Made by a program: the position numbers and the translations under genes
Source of the DNA: an uncultured Collinsella sp.
GTDB lineage: Bacteria > Actinomycetota > Coriobacteriia > Coriobacteriales > Coriobacteriaceae
DNA: 8,180 nucleotides
Assembly (NCBI GenBank): GCA_900548255.1
Contig: URKH01000079.1
Coordinates: 1 to 8,180, forward strand
Direction: 5' to 3'
Notes under the pieces: model-generated
What the model saw: only the letters and a program-made list of their open reading frames with translations
Database searches by the model: none
What the model was told of the DNA's origin: nothing
Shown: piece after piece, positions 1 through 6,011 of the stretch
How the letters are laid out: every line of letters starts with the position of its first letter
Numbering within the stretch: position 1 is the stretch's first letter

Positions 1-123
1 GTCAGCGCCCTTTCGTTTCACGTCACCTTGTCTCAAATGCGGCCCGCTCGCTGACATTGCCAAAACATCGGCGTTGCCGTTGTCGCTGGCACATGGGGGT
101 GACACTTGGGGACGTTCCTTTTA
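1..123. other. Gene-less left flank
   Basis: I see no credible coding region here. Short open frames exist but have no recognisable protein character or ribosome binding site. A weak 7-bp inverted repeat (GTCAGCG at 1-7, CGCTGAC at 49-55) sits at the very edge and may be chance. The segment TGGGGACGTTCCTT near 106-121 resembles TTGGGACATTCCTT near 1693-1707 on the other side of the transposase, so it may belong to the insertion sequence ends or to a dispersed repeat. Confidence 0.4.
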
Positions 124-138
124 ATATGAGCAGGACAT
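124..138 (+). repeat. 15-bp inverted repeat, left copy
   Basis: ATATGAGCAGGACAT is an exact reverse complement of 1663-1677. Neighbouring bases on either side do not extend the match. On the minus strand a TTGACA hexamer (144-139) lies immediately inside it. Possible element terminus or subterminal repeat. Confidence 0.6.
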
Positions 139-147
139 TGTCAAGAG
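138..147 (+). repeat. 10-bp direct repeat, left copy
   Basis: TTGTCAAGAG recurs at 1706-1715. Both copies follow a TTCCTT stretch, but here an extra 18 bases containing the 15-bp inverted repeat intervene between TTCCTT and the direct repeat. It may be a relic of the insertion site or part of a dispersed repeat family. Confidence 0.45.
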
Positions 148-155
148 GCAAAATC

Positions 156-187
156 GGGCCTGGCCCCAACGATATGGGGTCAGGCCC
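156..187 (+). repeat. 13-bp-arm hairpin in the IS 3' flank
   Basis: GGGCCTGGCCCCA (156-168) pairs with TGGGGTCAGGCCC (175-187) across a 6-base loop, with one G-U wobble as RNA on the plus strand. No T-run follows on the plus strand, so it is not an obvious plus-strand terminator. On the minus strand it lies about 260 bases beyond the transposase stop. It could be a transcription end for the element or a REP-like palindrome. Confidence 0.5.
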
Positions 188-443
188 TCTCCCTATATCA
201 ACCCGTCCGCGGCGACCTCGGCGTGTCTTACCGACGCTCGTCTTTGCAGTTTAATATCCGCCCGTGGCGATCTCTCGCTGGGCAATCCGTTGCTACGGCT
301 GAGGCTTCTACGTCGAACCGACAGTCTGTGCACGCGTGTGGCGCCCTGGGCGCTCGCAGAAAAGGGACCTGAGGTTCGCCTCAACGGCTTCGGATCGAAC
401 CGCTTCCGGGGTGACTGGCTTATGTGCGGGGGACCGCCCCCCC
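188..443 (-). other. IS110 3' non-coding flank with clustered hairpins
   Basis: About 256 bases lie between the transposase stop and the hairpin at 156-187 without a supportable gene. Visible small stems are GCGCC/GGCGC at 341-353, GAGG-TTCG-CCTC at 371-382, an interrupted CGG..TTCG/CGAA..CCG stem at 385-402, and GGGGG/CCCCC at 428-441 next to the stop codon. In IS1111-type members of the IS110 family the guide (bridge or seek) RNA comes from a long non-coding end downstream of the transposase, so this is one candidate location. No promoter or guide match was identified. Confidence 0.35.
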
Positions 444-1556
444 CTACGCCTCCTCGGCCATGAGGCCGACCGCCCACACCCAGCAGGCGAGCTCGCGCGC
501 CGTGGCCACGTTCGCCTTGTTGCCGTGGACCCCGCGCGCGAGCAGCGCCTCCCGCCTCTCGACCAGCCTCCGCACGCCCTTGGCGGCATGCCTCCGGGCG
601 CCCCGGTCCGGGGCCTGGCCCTTGGCGAGGTCCTTCGGCCGCCCCGAGCACGTCAGGTAGTGCCACGCGGCCTCGACCAGCGTCTTCCTCAGGTGCTTGT
701 TGCCGGCCTTGGTGATCGCGCCCCTGCGGTCGCTCTCCCCGCTGGAGTGCTCGGAGGGCGTCAGGCCGACCCACGCGGCGAACGAGCGGGCGTTCCTGAA
801 CCTGGAGAACTCGCCGGCCTCGAACACGAGGTCGGCGGCGGAAGCGGTGTCGACGCCCTTGAGGCAGCGCAGGGAGTCGACCCTCTTCCGCCACCTGGGC
901 TTGCGGGCCTCGGCCTCGACGAGCCCCTCGAGCCTCGCCTTCTCCTCCGCCGCCCGCCTGACCGCGTCGACGTAGTAGGCGAGCACCTCCTCGTCGGCCC
1001 CCTCCGCGAACCTAATCGACTCGATCCAGGACCAGTGCGCCCGGGTCCAGTTGCCCTTCCTGCGGCCGGTGGGCGTCCTCTCGTCGAAGACGAGCCCGTG
1101 CCTGAGCAGGAACTTGGAGAGCCGCTGCTTCGAGCGCGAGAGGTCGTCCCTCGCGTCCTCGAGCGCCCTGGTCAGGTCGCGGGCGGCCTCGCACTCGTCG
1201 TCGGGGACCCACACCTCGACCACGTTGCCGACCGACAGCATGCGGGCGAGGAACTCGGCGTCGTTGCGGTCGTTCTTCCTGCGCCTGTCCGCGCTGGGCT
1301 TGATCATCTTCGAGACGGCGCCGACCACGCAGTCGACCCCCAGGCCGGAGAGCCTCTTCTGCAGGTCGAAGCCCGTGACCCCGGACTCGTACACGCACCT
1401 GGCCCCGGGGTCCACGGAGCGGACCCACTCCGCGACGGCGCCGGCGTCGTAGCCGAAGGTCGCGGCGCGCACCTCCCCGGTCATGACGTCGAGGGAGACG
1501 GCCTTTATCGAGCGGGCGTGGACGTCGAGGCCGACGAAGGTGGTAGTATCGAGCAT
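444..1556 (-). CDS. IS110-family DEDD transposase/recombinase
   Basis: This 370-residue protein should catalyse RNA-guided excision and insertion of its own element. The N-terminal RuvC-like DEDD domain is intact: D11 in GLDVHARS, E57 in YESG, and D96/D99 in NDRNDA. A helical, charged middle (about 120-225) follows. The C-terminal Transposase_20 domain has CLKGVDTASA (231-240), AWVGLTPSEHSSGES (261-275) with the likely catalytic serine at S271 or S272, and RRGAITKAGNKHLR. The C-terminus carries the usual NKANVATARELACWVWA pattern. Length is normal and nothing appears truncated, so it may be active. An ATG five codons upstream (1571) is possible, but GGAAGGGG at 1569-1562 sits 5 bases before the ATG at 1556, which favours the shorter form. 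Frequent AGG arginine codons set it apart from neighbouring genes. Confidence 0.94.
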   Translation of the reverse strand: MLDTTTFVGLDVHARSIKAVSLDVMTGEVRAATFGYDAGAVAEWVRSVDPGARCVYESGVTGFDLQKRLSGLGVDCVVGAVSKMIKPSADRRRKNDRNDAEFLARMLSVGNVVEVWVPDDECEAARDLTRALEDARDDLSRSKQRLSKFLLRHGLVFDERTPTGRRKGNWTRAHWSWIESIRFAEGADEEVLAYYVDAVRRAAEEKARLEGLVEAEARKPRWRKRVDSLRCLKGVDTASAADLVFEAGEFSRFRNARSFAAWVGLTPSEHSSGESDRRGAITKAGNKHLRKTLVEAAWHYLTCSGRPKDLAKGQAPDRGARRHAAKGVRRLVERREALLARGVHGNKANVATARELACWVWAVGLMAEEA

Positions 1557-1558
1557 GG

Positions 1559-1652
1559 GAGCCCCTTCCATGAATGCGGCGTGGCCGCCGCGGCTGAATT
1601 AGACACTCACCATTGTCGGCCTAATCCGCGGTCCTTCATGCAGCAGGGGCTC
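1559..1652 (-). other. Structured leader of the IS110 gene, candidate bridge RNA region
   Basis: The 94 bases upstream of the transposase ATG can fold into one long interrupted hairpin. From the outside in, the paired segments are 1559-1566 with 1645-1652 (8 bp), 1569-1574 with 1635-1640 (6 bp), 1588-1593 with 1626-1631 (CCGCGG, 6 bp), 1598-1602 with 1621-1625 (5 bp), and 1603-1605 with 1614-1616 (3 bp), closing an 8-base loop. There is a large asymmetric internal loop (1575-1587 against 1632-1634) and two opposed 4-base bulges (1594-1597 and 1617-1620). IS110-group elements are known to express a bridge RNA with large internal loops from the non-coding end upstream of the transposase. Assignment as such an RNA is inference. 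The fold also covers the ribosome binding site, so translational control is an alternative. Confidence 0.4.
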
Positions 1653-1662
1653 TCAATGTTTT

Positions 1663-1677
1663 ATGTCCTGCTCATAT
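1663..1677 (-). repeat. 15-bp inverted repeat, right copy
   Basis: ATGTCCTGCTCATAT is the exact reverse complement of 124-138. It is the provisional right limit of the insertion sequence and lies about 107 bases upstream of the transposase start. Confidence 0.6.
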
Positions 1678-1705
1678 CGTCTGTGCCGGCACTTTGGGAC
1701 ATTCC

Positions 1706-1715
1706 TTGTCAAGAG
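1706..1715 (+). repeat. 10-bp direct repeat, right copy
   Basis: TTGTCAAGAG matches 138-147. The wider segment 1691-1715 (ACTTTGGGACATTCCTT and onward) aligns with 103-147 if an 18-base insertion in the left copy is allowed. Confidence 0.45.
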
Positions 1716-1825
1716 ATTGGTGCAAGATGCTCGTCCTTTACTTTACCGAGATAAAGTGAACGTGCAGATTCGTAACCCACTCGCAACCGTTCTATGGCAC
1801 GATATTGAACGAATGTATGCTATGC

Positions 1826-1842
1826 GCCCAAATCTTTTGGGC
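1826..1842 (+). promoter_or_regulatory. Hairpin and ribosome binding site before the hydratase
   Basis: GCCCAAA (1826-1832) and TTTGGGC (1836-1842) form a perfect 7-bp stem with a 3-base loop. It ends 15 bases before the ATG at 1858. GGGAG at 1848-1852, 5 bases before the start, is the ribosome binding site. The hairpin could protect the leader or tune initiation. A second small inverted repeat, ACTTTA/TAAAGT, lies at 1740-1757. I found no convincing -35/-10 pair between 1678 and 1857. Confidence 0.45.
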
Positions 1843-1857
1843 AGAGTGGGAGACAGT

Positions 1858-4158
1858 ATGGTCAAGCTGTACGAGGACGGCATTTACCTGCGCGGCGGCA
1901 GCGAGGTTGTGCCTGCGGCCGAGGCTGCCGAGCGCGGTATTACGCAGACGCCCGAGGATGCTAAGCGCGGCACCATCGCGTATTCGATCCTCCAGGCACA
2001 CAATACGTCCGGAGATCCCGAGGCGCTCAAGATTCGCTTCGACGCTATGGCGAGCCACGACATCACCTTTGTCGGCATCATCCAGACGGCGCGCGCCTCG
2101 GGCATGGAGCAGTTTCCGCTGCCCTACGTGCTCACCAACTGCCATAACTCGCTGTGCGCCGTGGGCGGCACCATCAACGAGGACGATCACGTCTTTGGCC
2201 TTTCCGCGGCCAAGAAGTACGGCGGCATCTTCGTTCCGCCGCACATCGCCGTCATCCACTCCTTTATGCGTGAGAACTTCGCCGGCTGCGGCAAGATGAT
2301 CCTGGGTTCCGACTCGCACACCCGCTATGGTGCCCTGGGTACCATGGCCGTGGGCGAGGGCGGCGGCGAGTTGGCAAAGCAGCTGCTGCGCGACACCTAC
2401 GATGTCGCCTATCCCGGCGTCGTGGCCATCTACCTCACGGGCGCCCCGCGCCCCGGCGTCGGCCCGCACGATGTGGCGCTCGCCATCATTCGCGCCGTCT
2501 TTGCCAAGGGCTACGTCAAGAACAAGGTCATGGAGTTTGTGGGCCCCGGAATCGCGAGCATGACGACCGATTACCGCAACGGCGTTGACGTCATGACCAC
2601 CGAGACCACCTGCCTGTCGAGCATTTGGGCCACCGACGAGGACACGCATGCGTTTTTGGCCATGCACGGCCGCGGCGACGACTACCGCGAGCTCAAGCCC
2701 GCCGATGTCGCCTACTATGACGGTTGCGTCGAGGTCGACCTGTCGAGCATCAAGCCCATGATCGCGCTGCCGTTCCATCCTTCCAATGGCTTTGAGATCG
2801 ACGAGCTCAACGAGAACCTCGAGGACATCCTGCATGAGGTGGAGCTCGAGGCTGCCAAGATCGGCGAGGGCAAGACGCACTTTAGCCCGCTCGACAAGAT
2901 CGTCGACGGCAAGCTGCACGTACAGCAGGGCGTTATCGCCGGCTGCTCGGGCGGCAACTACGACTCCGTGGTCCAGGCTGCCCGCGTGCTCAAGGGCGCC
3001 AACACCGGCTGCGGCGAGTTCTCGCTGTCGGTCTATCCCACAAGCCAGCCCGTGGCGCTCGAACTTACGCGCCGTGGCTATATCTATGACCTCATTGAGG
3101 CCGGTGCGATCGTGCGCACGGCGTTCTGCGGTCCGTGCTTTGGCGCTGGCGACACGCCTGCCAACAACGGCCTTTCGATCCGCCACACTACGCGCAACTT
3201 CCCCAACCGCGAGGGTTCCAAGCCGGGTAATGGCCAGCTGAGCGCCGTGGCCCTGATGGATGCTCGCTCCATTGCGGCAACGGCTGCCAACGGTGGCGTC
3301 CTGACGCCGGCGACCGACCTGCCCGAGGAGACTTGGGACGAGGCCTGCGAGTACACCTTTGACGACGCGCCGTACAAGAAGCGCGTGTACTGGGGCTTTG
3401 GCAAGGCGGAGCCTGCCGATGTGCTGGTCGAAGGCCCCAACATCAAGCCGTGGCCCGCGATGGAGCCTCTCGGCGACGATATCCTGCTCAAGGTTTGCTC
3501 CAAGATCATGGACCCGGTCACTACGACCGACGAGCTCATTCCCTCGGGCGAGACGAGCTCCTTCCGCTCCAACCCGCTGGGTCTGGCCGAGTTTACGCTG
3601 AGCCGTCGCGACCCGGCGTACGTGGGTCGCAGCAAAGAGGTCGACGCTGTGGAGAAGCGTCGCGTTGCCGGCGAGTCCGCGGGCGACCTGGCCGCGCTCG
3701 ATGCCGAGCTTGCCGGTGTGTTCGAGGCGCTGGCTGGTGCGGGCGTCGCGGCAGATGCCAAGGCGACCGAGTACGGTTCCATGCTCTATGCCAAGAAGCC
3801 CGGTGACGGTTCTGCCCGCGAGCAGGCCGCGAGCTGCCAGCGCGTGATCGGCGGCCTGGCCAACATCGTCCACGAGTACGCCACCAAGCGCTATCGCTCC
3901 AACGTGATGAACTGGGGCATGGTGCCCTTCCAGATGGAGGCCGAGCCCAGCTTTGAGGTGGGCGACTACGTCTTTGTGCCGGGGATTCGCACTGCGCTCG
4001 ATGGCGACCTAAAGGACATCGCCGCCTACGTGGTGCGCGCCGACGGTGCGGTCGAGCAGATTGAGCTCTACATTGCCGATATGACGGCCGAGGAGCGTGC
4101 CATCGTCAAGGCCGGCTGCCTGATCAACTACAACAAGTTCAAGGCCGCTGCCGAGTAA
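1858..4158 (+). CDS. Aconitase-superfamily hydratase (YbhJ-like)
   Basis: This 766-residue cytoplasmic protein belongs to the aconitase superfamily and probably catalyses a [4Fe-4S]-dependent hydration/dehydration. It resembles the branch annotated simply as hydratase (E. coli YbhJ type), so citrate/isocitrate as substrate should not be assumed. Seen in the sequence: GSDSHT (150-155), the first cluster cysteine C363 in GCSGGN, and C424 and C427 in FCGPCFGAG, a spacing close to that of true aconitases. The C-terminal swivel part has PSGETSS, SNPLGLAEFTLSRRDPAYVG and GDGSAREQAA (649-658), the last corresponding to the substrate-binding Ser-Arg loop. The open frame runs upstream without a stop to an ATG at 1663, but that extension starts inside the insertion-sequence repeat and has no family character. 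MVKLYEDG at 1858 with GGGAG before it is the expected start. Gene function is unknown in vivo. Confidence 0.9.
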   Translation: MVKLYEDGIYLRGGSEVVPAAEAAERGITQTPEDAKRGTIAYSILQAHNTSGDPEALKIRFDAMASHDITFVGIIQTARASGMEQFPLPYVLTNCHNSLCAVGGTINEDDHVFGLSAAKKYGGIFVPPHIAVIHSFMRENFAGCGKMILGSDSHTRYGALGTMAVGEGGGELAKQLLRDTYDVAYPGVVAIYLTGAPRPGVGPHDVALAIIRAVFAKGYVKNKVMEFVGPGIASMTTDYRNGVDVMTTETTCLSSIWATDEDTHAFLAMHGRGDDYRELKPADVAYYDGCVEVDLSSIKPMIALPFHPSNGFEIDELNENLEDILHEVELEAAKIGEGKTHFSPLDKIVDGKLHVQQGVIAGCSGGNYDSVVQAARVLKGANTGCGEFSLSVYPTSQPVALELTRRGYIYDLIEAGAIVRTAFCGPCFGAGDTPANNGLSIRHTTRNFPNREGSKPGNGQLSAVALMDARSIAATAANGGVLTPATDLPEETWDEACEYTFDDAPYKKRVYWGFGKAEPADVLVEGPNIKPWPAMEPLGDDILLKVCSKIMDPVTTTDELIPSGETSSFRSNPLGLAEFTLSRRDPAYVGRSKEVDAVEKRRVAGESAGDLAALDAELAGVFEALAGAGVAADAKATEYGSMLYAKKPGDGSAREQAASCQRVIGGLANIVHEYATKRYRSNVMNWGMVPFQMEAEPSFEVGDYVFVPGIRTALDGDLKDIAAYVVRADGAVEQIELYIADMTAEERAIVKAGCLINYNKFKAAAE

Positions 4159-4173
4159 CGCACTTAATTGTCC

Positions 4174-4245
4174 GCCCGGGGCCACCCTTTCCCGCCCGCT
4201 CACGCGCTTCGCGAGGGTCGCGTTCGGCAAAGGGTGGCCCCGGGC
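4174..4245. repeat. 17-bp perfect inverted repeat downstream of the hydratase
   Basis: GCCCGGGGCCACCCTTT (4174-4190) and its exact complement (4229-4245) enclose 38 bases that contain a smaller stem, CGCG-CTT-CGCG at 4203-4213. It begins 15 bases after the hydratase stop codon. No T-run follows on the plus strand, so it is not a classical intrinsic terminator, but it could stabilise the mRNA 3' end or be a REP-type palindrome. Confidence 0.7.
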
Positions 4246-4302
4246 TACGTTTCTGCGTTCTCGTTGGGTCTTGAGGGACGCTAATAAATAGACTTGCTTG
4301 AT

Positions 4303-4334
4303 GCCGCCTCTGTTATCGGGGCGGCTTCTTTTTG
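4303..4334 (+). terminator. Rho-independent terminator after the hydratase
   Basis: GCCGCC (4303-4308) pairs with GGCGGC (4320-4325). The stem extends inward by two pairs (one wobble) around a 7-base loop, and it is followed by TTCTTTTTG. It sits 145 bases beyond the hydratase stop and is oriented to end plus-strand transcription before it reaches the convergent gene. Confidence 0.75.
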
Positions 4335-4340
4335 TTGAAA

Positions 4341-4375
4341 ACCACCACAAAGGGGGCAGGCACCTTTGTGGTGGT
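4341..4375 (+). repeat. Dispersed palindrome, copy 1
   Basis: ACCACCACAAAGG (4341-4353), a 9-base loop GGGCAGGCA and CCTTTGTGGTGGT (4363-4375). The 13-bp arms are perfect and identical in all three copies in the window. It lies 53 bases beyond the stop of the minus-strand gene. On that strand it is followed by a short T stretch, so it may double as that gene's terminator. This looks like a REP-type intergenic repeat. Confidence 0.8.
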
Positions 4376-4428
4376 GGGGACGAGCTCGATGCTGTTGTGA
4401 TCGTTGAGCGGCATGTTAATGGGCGGCT

Positions 4429-5097
4429 CTACAGAATTTCATCTGGGCTGGCGGGTTTGGTTGTTTTGGGGATGCCGAGTTTGGATGACGCGAAATCGTC
4501 AACATTGTCCTTAATTCCGTCTTTGGTGTAGACAGTGACCATATAGGTGCTGTGTCCGAATTCGCCCTTGTCGCGTGTTGCCCAGGCATCCCAGTAGGCG
4601 GCCCCGTTTCGCCCTTTGATTTTTCCGACACGGCGGAGTTCTGTTCGCTTTAATTTCTGGTTGCTATAGATGGTTCGACCGGCCTCCTCGGTGAGCCCGC
4701 ACTGTCCAAGCATCTTGTCGAGGACTTGGTTCATGTGGCGCTCATCGGTGTTTGGTGCGTAGTCGTAGGCGAGGGTGATGAAGTCGAGTGGCTGGTCGTC
4801 GATTAGATAGTTTAGCGTCTGAGGTCCAAGGCAGAAATAGGGGGAGCATCCGTCGATCTGACCGAGCAGTGGCAACTTTGACTGCCAACTTCCGGTGGGA
4901 ATTCCATCTTCGTAAAACACGCCGCGACAGATAAAGGAGAGCGAGGTGGCACGCGAGCCGGCGTCGACCATTCCGCATAAATCGAAGGGCGAGGTGATAC
5001 CAAGGGAAAAGGGCGTGATGACGATAAGGAAGAGCATCACGATGGGTATGGCGAGAATGGCGATGACGTTGCGACCGGTGGAATGAGGCGGCTTCAT
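4429..5097 (-). CDS. Hypothetical membrane-anchored protein with five cysteines
   Basis: I do not recognise this 222-residue protein. It has a short polar N-terminus with one arginine, one strongly hydrophobic segment (about 11-34, rich in I, V, L, F) and then a soluble domain expected outside the membrane. The segment could be an uncleaved anchor or a signal peptide; there is no lipobox. Cysteines are C41, C57, C84, C89 and C133, which could form disulfides. The C-terminal third is basic and polar and ends in a proline-containing tail. A TTG start at 5115 is possible, but GAGGAG (5108-5103 on the minus strand) is 5 bases before the ATG at 5097, so the shorter form is preferred. It is divergent from the gene at 5332 and convergent with the hydratase. 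Confidence 0.7.
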   Translation of the reverse strand: MKPPHSTGRNVIAILAIPIVMLFLIVITPFSLGITSPFDLCGMVDAGSRATSLSFICRGVFYEDGIPTGSWQSKLPLLGQIDGCSPYFCLGPQTLNYLIDDQPLDFITLAYDYAPNTDERHMNQVLDKMLGQCGLTEEAGRTIYSNQKLKRTELRRVGKIKGRNGAAYWDAWATRDKGEFGHSTYMVTVYTKDGIKDNVDDFASSKLGIPKTTKPASPDEIL

Positions 5098-5207
5098 ATG
5101 CGCTCCTCGAGACAAAGATCTGTTGAGGATAGGCAGAAATGGATATGTTCAGAGAACAATTCAAGTTTAATCTCATTGCGCGAGATGGTCGACCGTTAGC
5201 GTCGAAA

Positions 5208-5242
5208 ACCACCACAAAGGTGCCTGTCCCCTTTGTGGTGGT
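5208..5242 (-). repeat. Dispersed palindrome, copy 2 (inverted)
   Basis: The 13-bp arms are identical (5208-5220 and 5230-5242), but the 9-base loop reads TGCCTGTCC, the complement of the loop of copies 1 and 3. This copy is therefore in the opposite orientation. It lies between the two divergent genes, 20 bases upstream of a -35-like hexamer for the plus-strand gene. Confidence 0.8.
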
Positions 5243-5261
5243 GAGGAGCGCGCGGCTTCTT

Positions 5262-5290
5262 TTGGTAATAGTGTTAGCTGGCGGTATCAT
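5262..5290 (+). promoter_or_regulatory. Probable sigma-70 type promoter of the plus-strand hypothetical gene
   Basis: TTGGTA (5262-5267, 4/6 to TTGACA) is separated by exactly 17 bases from TATCAT (5285-5290, 5/6 to TATAAT). A transcript would begin near 5297. That falls after the GTG at 5293 and before the GTG at 5332, which supports the downstream start codon. Confidence 0.55.
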
Positions 5291-5331
5291 TAGTGCAGGT
5301 GGCGAAGGTTTGCATTGTGGGGTGTTTTGCC

Positions 5332-6003
5332 GTGAGCCGTTCTGCCCGTATTGGATTGATTGTTTTGGCGCTTGCGATTACCGTGGTTGGCGCGGGCGTT
5401 GTCGGCATGGCATTTCTACCTGCTGCGGTGACGGAGTCGGTGGTCAAGCCTGTGACTCAATCTGTCGAACTTCTGACCGGCGACGACAAGCCCGAGACCA
5501 TTGCCGTTGATTTTGATGAGCAGCCGGCTGTGCTGGGTATTAGCAATTATCCGCGTATTCAGCTTGGGGCCATGCGCTATACCACGGATACAAGCCTGAT
5601 CGATAGGGCGTCCGAGCTACTCAAGGGCAAAACATTTAAGCGTTGGTACGGATATGCGTCCTATCGGGCAAAAGCGAACGACATGGTTGGCGGATGCCAC
5701 TCTTCCATCGAGCTGGACACTGCAAACGGCGCAAAGTTATGTGATGTCTCGTACGATCCGGGCTACGAGGGCAATGAGGGTCCGGGCATCTACATCATGG
5801 ACGGCGATGTCGCCTATGTCATGGAGGGCGACCAGACCGAGCTCAACGATTTTATGGGTCAGTGTATCCAAGATGCCTATAAACAGACCTGCTTGCCTGA
5901 CCCGCAGACTGCACGCGATAGTGGGTCTGCCCGTACATGGCTGTTCGAGGATGAGATGCCCTGGACCGTCGAATCGGGAAGTACGGGTTCGGCGAAGGAG
6001 TAG
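5332..6003 (+). CDS. Hypothetical membrane-anchored protein with four cysteines
   Basis: I do not recognise this 223-residue protein. From the GTG at 5332 it begins SRSAR, giving a positive N-terminus, followed by one hydrophobic segment (about 7-28). An acidic soluble domain then probably faces outward. Cysteines are C122, C137, C178 and C187. The domain is rich in Gly, Asp and Tyr around 138-166. The C-terminus ends in a Gly/Ser-rich, charged tail. A GTG at 5293 would add 13 residues, but it precedes the likely transcription start, whereas GGGGTG at 5319-5324 lies 7 bases before 5332. It matches its divergent neighbour in size and topology, but I see no convincing sequence similarity between them. 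A palindrome with a T-run begins 8 bases after its stop. Confidence 0.7.
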   Translation: MSRSARIGLIVLALAITVVGAGVVGMAFLPAAVTESVVKPVTQSVELLTGDDKPETIAVDFDEQPAVLGISNYPRIQLGAMRYTTDTSLIDRASELLKGKTFKRWYGYASYRAKANDMVGGCHSSIELDTANGAKLCDVSYDPGYEGNEGPGIYIMDGDVAYVMEGDQTELNDFMGQCIQDAYKQTCLPDPQTARDSGSARTWLFEDEMPWTVESGSTGSAKE

Positions 6004-6011
6004 AGACCGCG

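Larger units (their letters stand above)
124..1677 (-). mobile_element. IS110-family insertion sequence, approximate limits
   Basis: The element carries a single IS110-type transposase on the minus strand. Limits are placed at a 15-bp perfect inverted repeat, ATATGAGCAGGACAT at 124-138 and its complement at 1663-1677, giving 1554 bp, which is reasonable for the family. This is inference. Classical IS110 elements lack terminal inverted repeats, while the IS1111 subgroup has short subterminal ones. A 10-bp direct repeat TTGTCAAGAG (138-147 and 1706-1715) also brackets the gene, but one copy would lie inside and one outside these limits, so the true ends may differ by tens of bases. Arginine codons in the transposase are often AGG, unlike the CGC/CGT-dominated hydratase next door, which fits a foreign origin. 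Confidence 0.6.

Noticed and set aside
1..55. 7-bp inverted repeat at the window edge
   Set aside because: It is short, widely spaced and truncated by the window, so chance cannot be excluded.
57..254. Small plus-strand open frame in the left flank
   Set aside because: It crosses the inverted repeat and hairpin of the insertion sequence, has an Arg/Pro-rich translation and has no ribosome binding site.
336..1754. Long plus-strand open frame opposite the transposase
   Set aside because: It mirrors the transposase gene, a common by-product of high GC. The translation is a Pro/Leu/Arg/Gly-rich string without domains, and it has no ribosome binding site.
1663..1857. Hydratase start at 1663
   Set aside because: The extension begins within the 15-bp repeat of the insertion sequence and lacks family similarity. 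The ATG at 1858 has a ribosome binding site and the expected MVKLYEDG beginning.
1792..3873. Long minus-strand open frame opposite the hydratase
   Set aside because: It is antisense to a clear aconitase-family gene with conserved motifs. The translation has low complexity and no recognisable family.
5139..5510. Plus-strand frame encoding a hydrophobic stretch upstream of the gene at 5332
   Set aside because: It overlaps the palindrome and the real gene in another frame, and its C-terminal half is Cys/Arg-rich out-of-frame translation. Its similarity to the start of the real protein (RSAR plus hydrophobic residues) is too short to trust.
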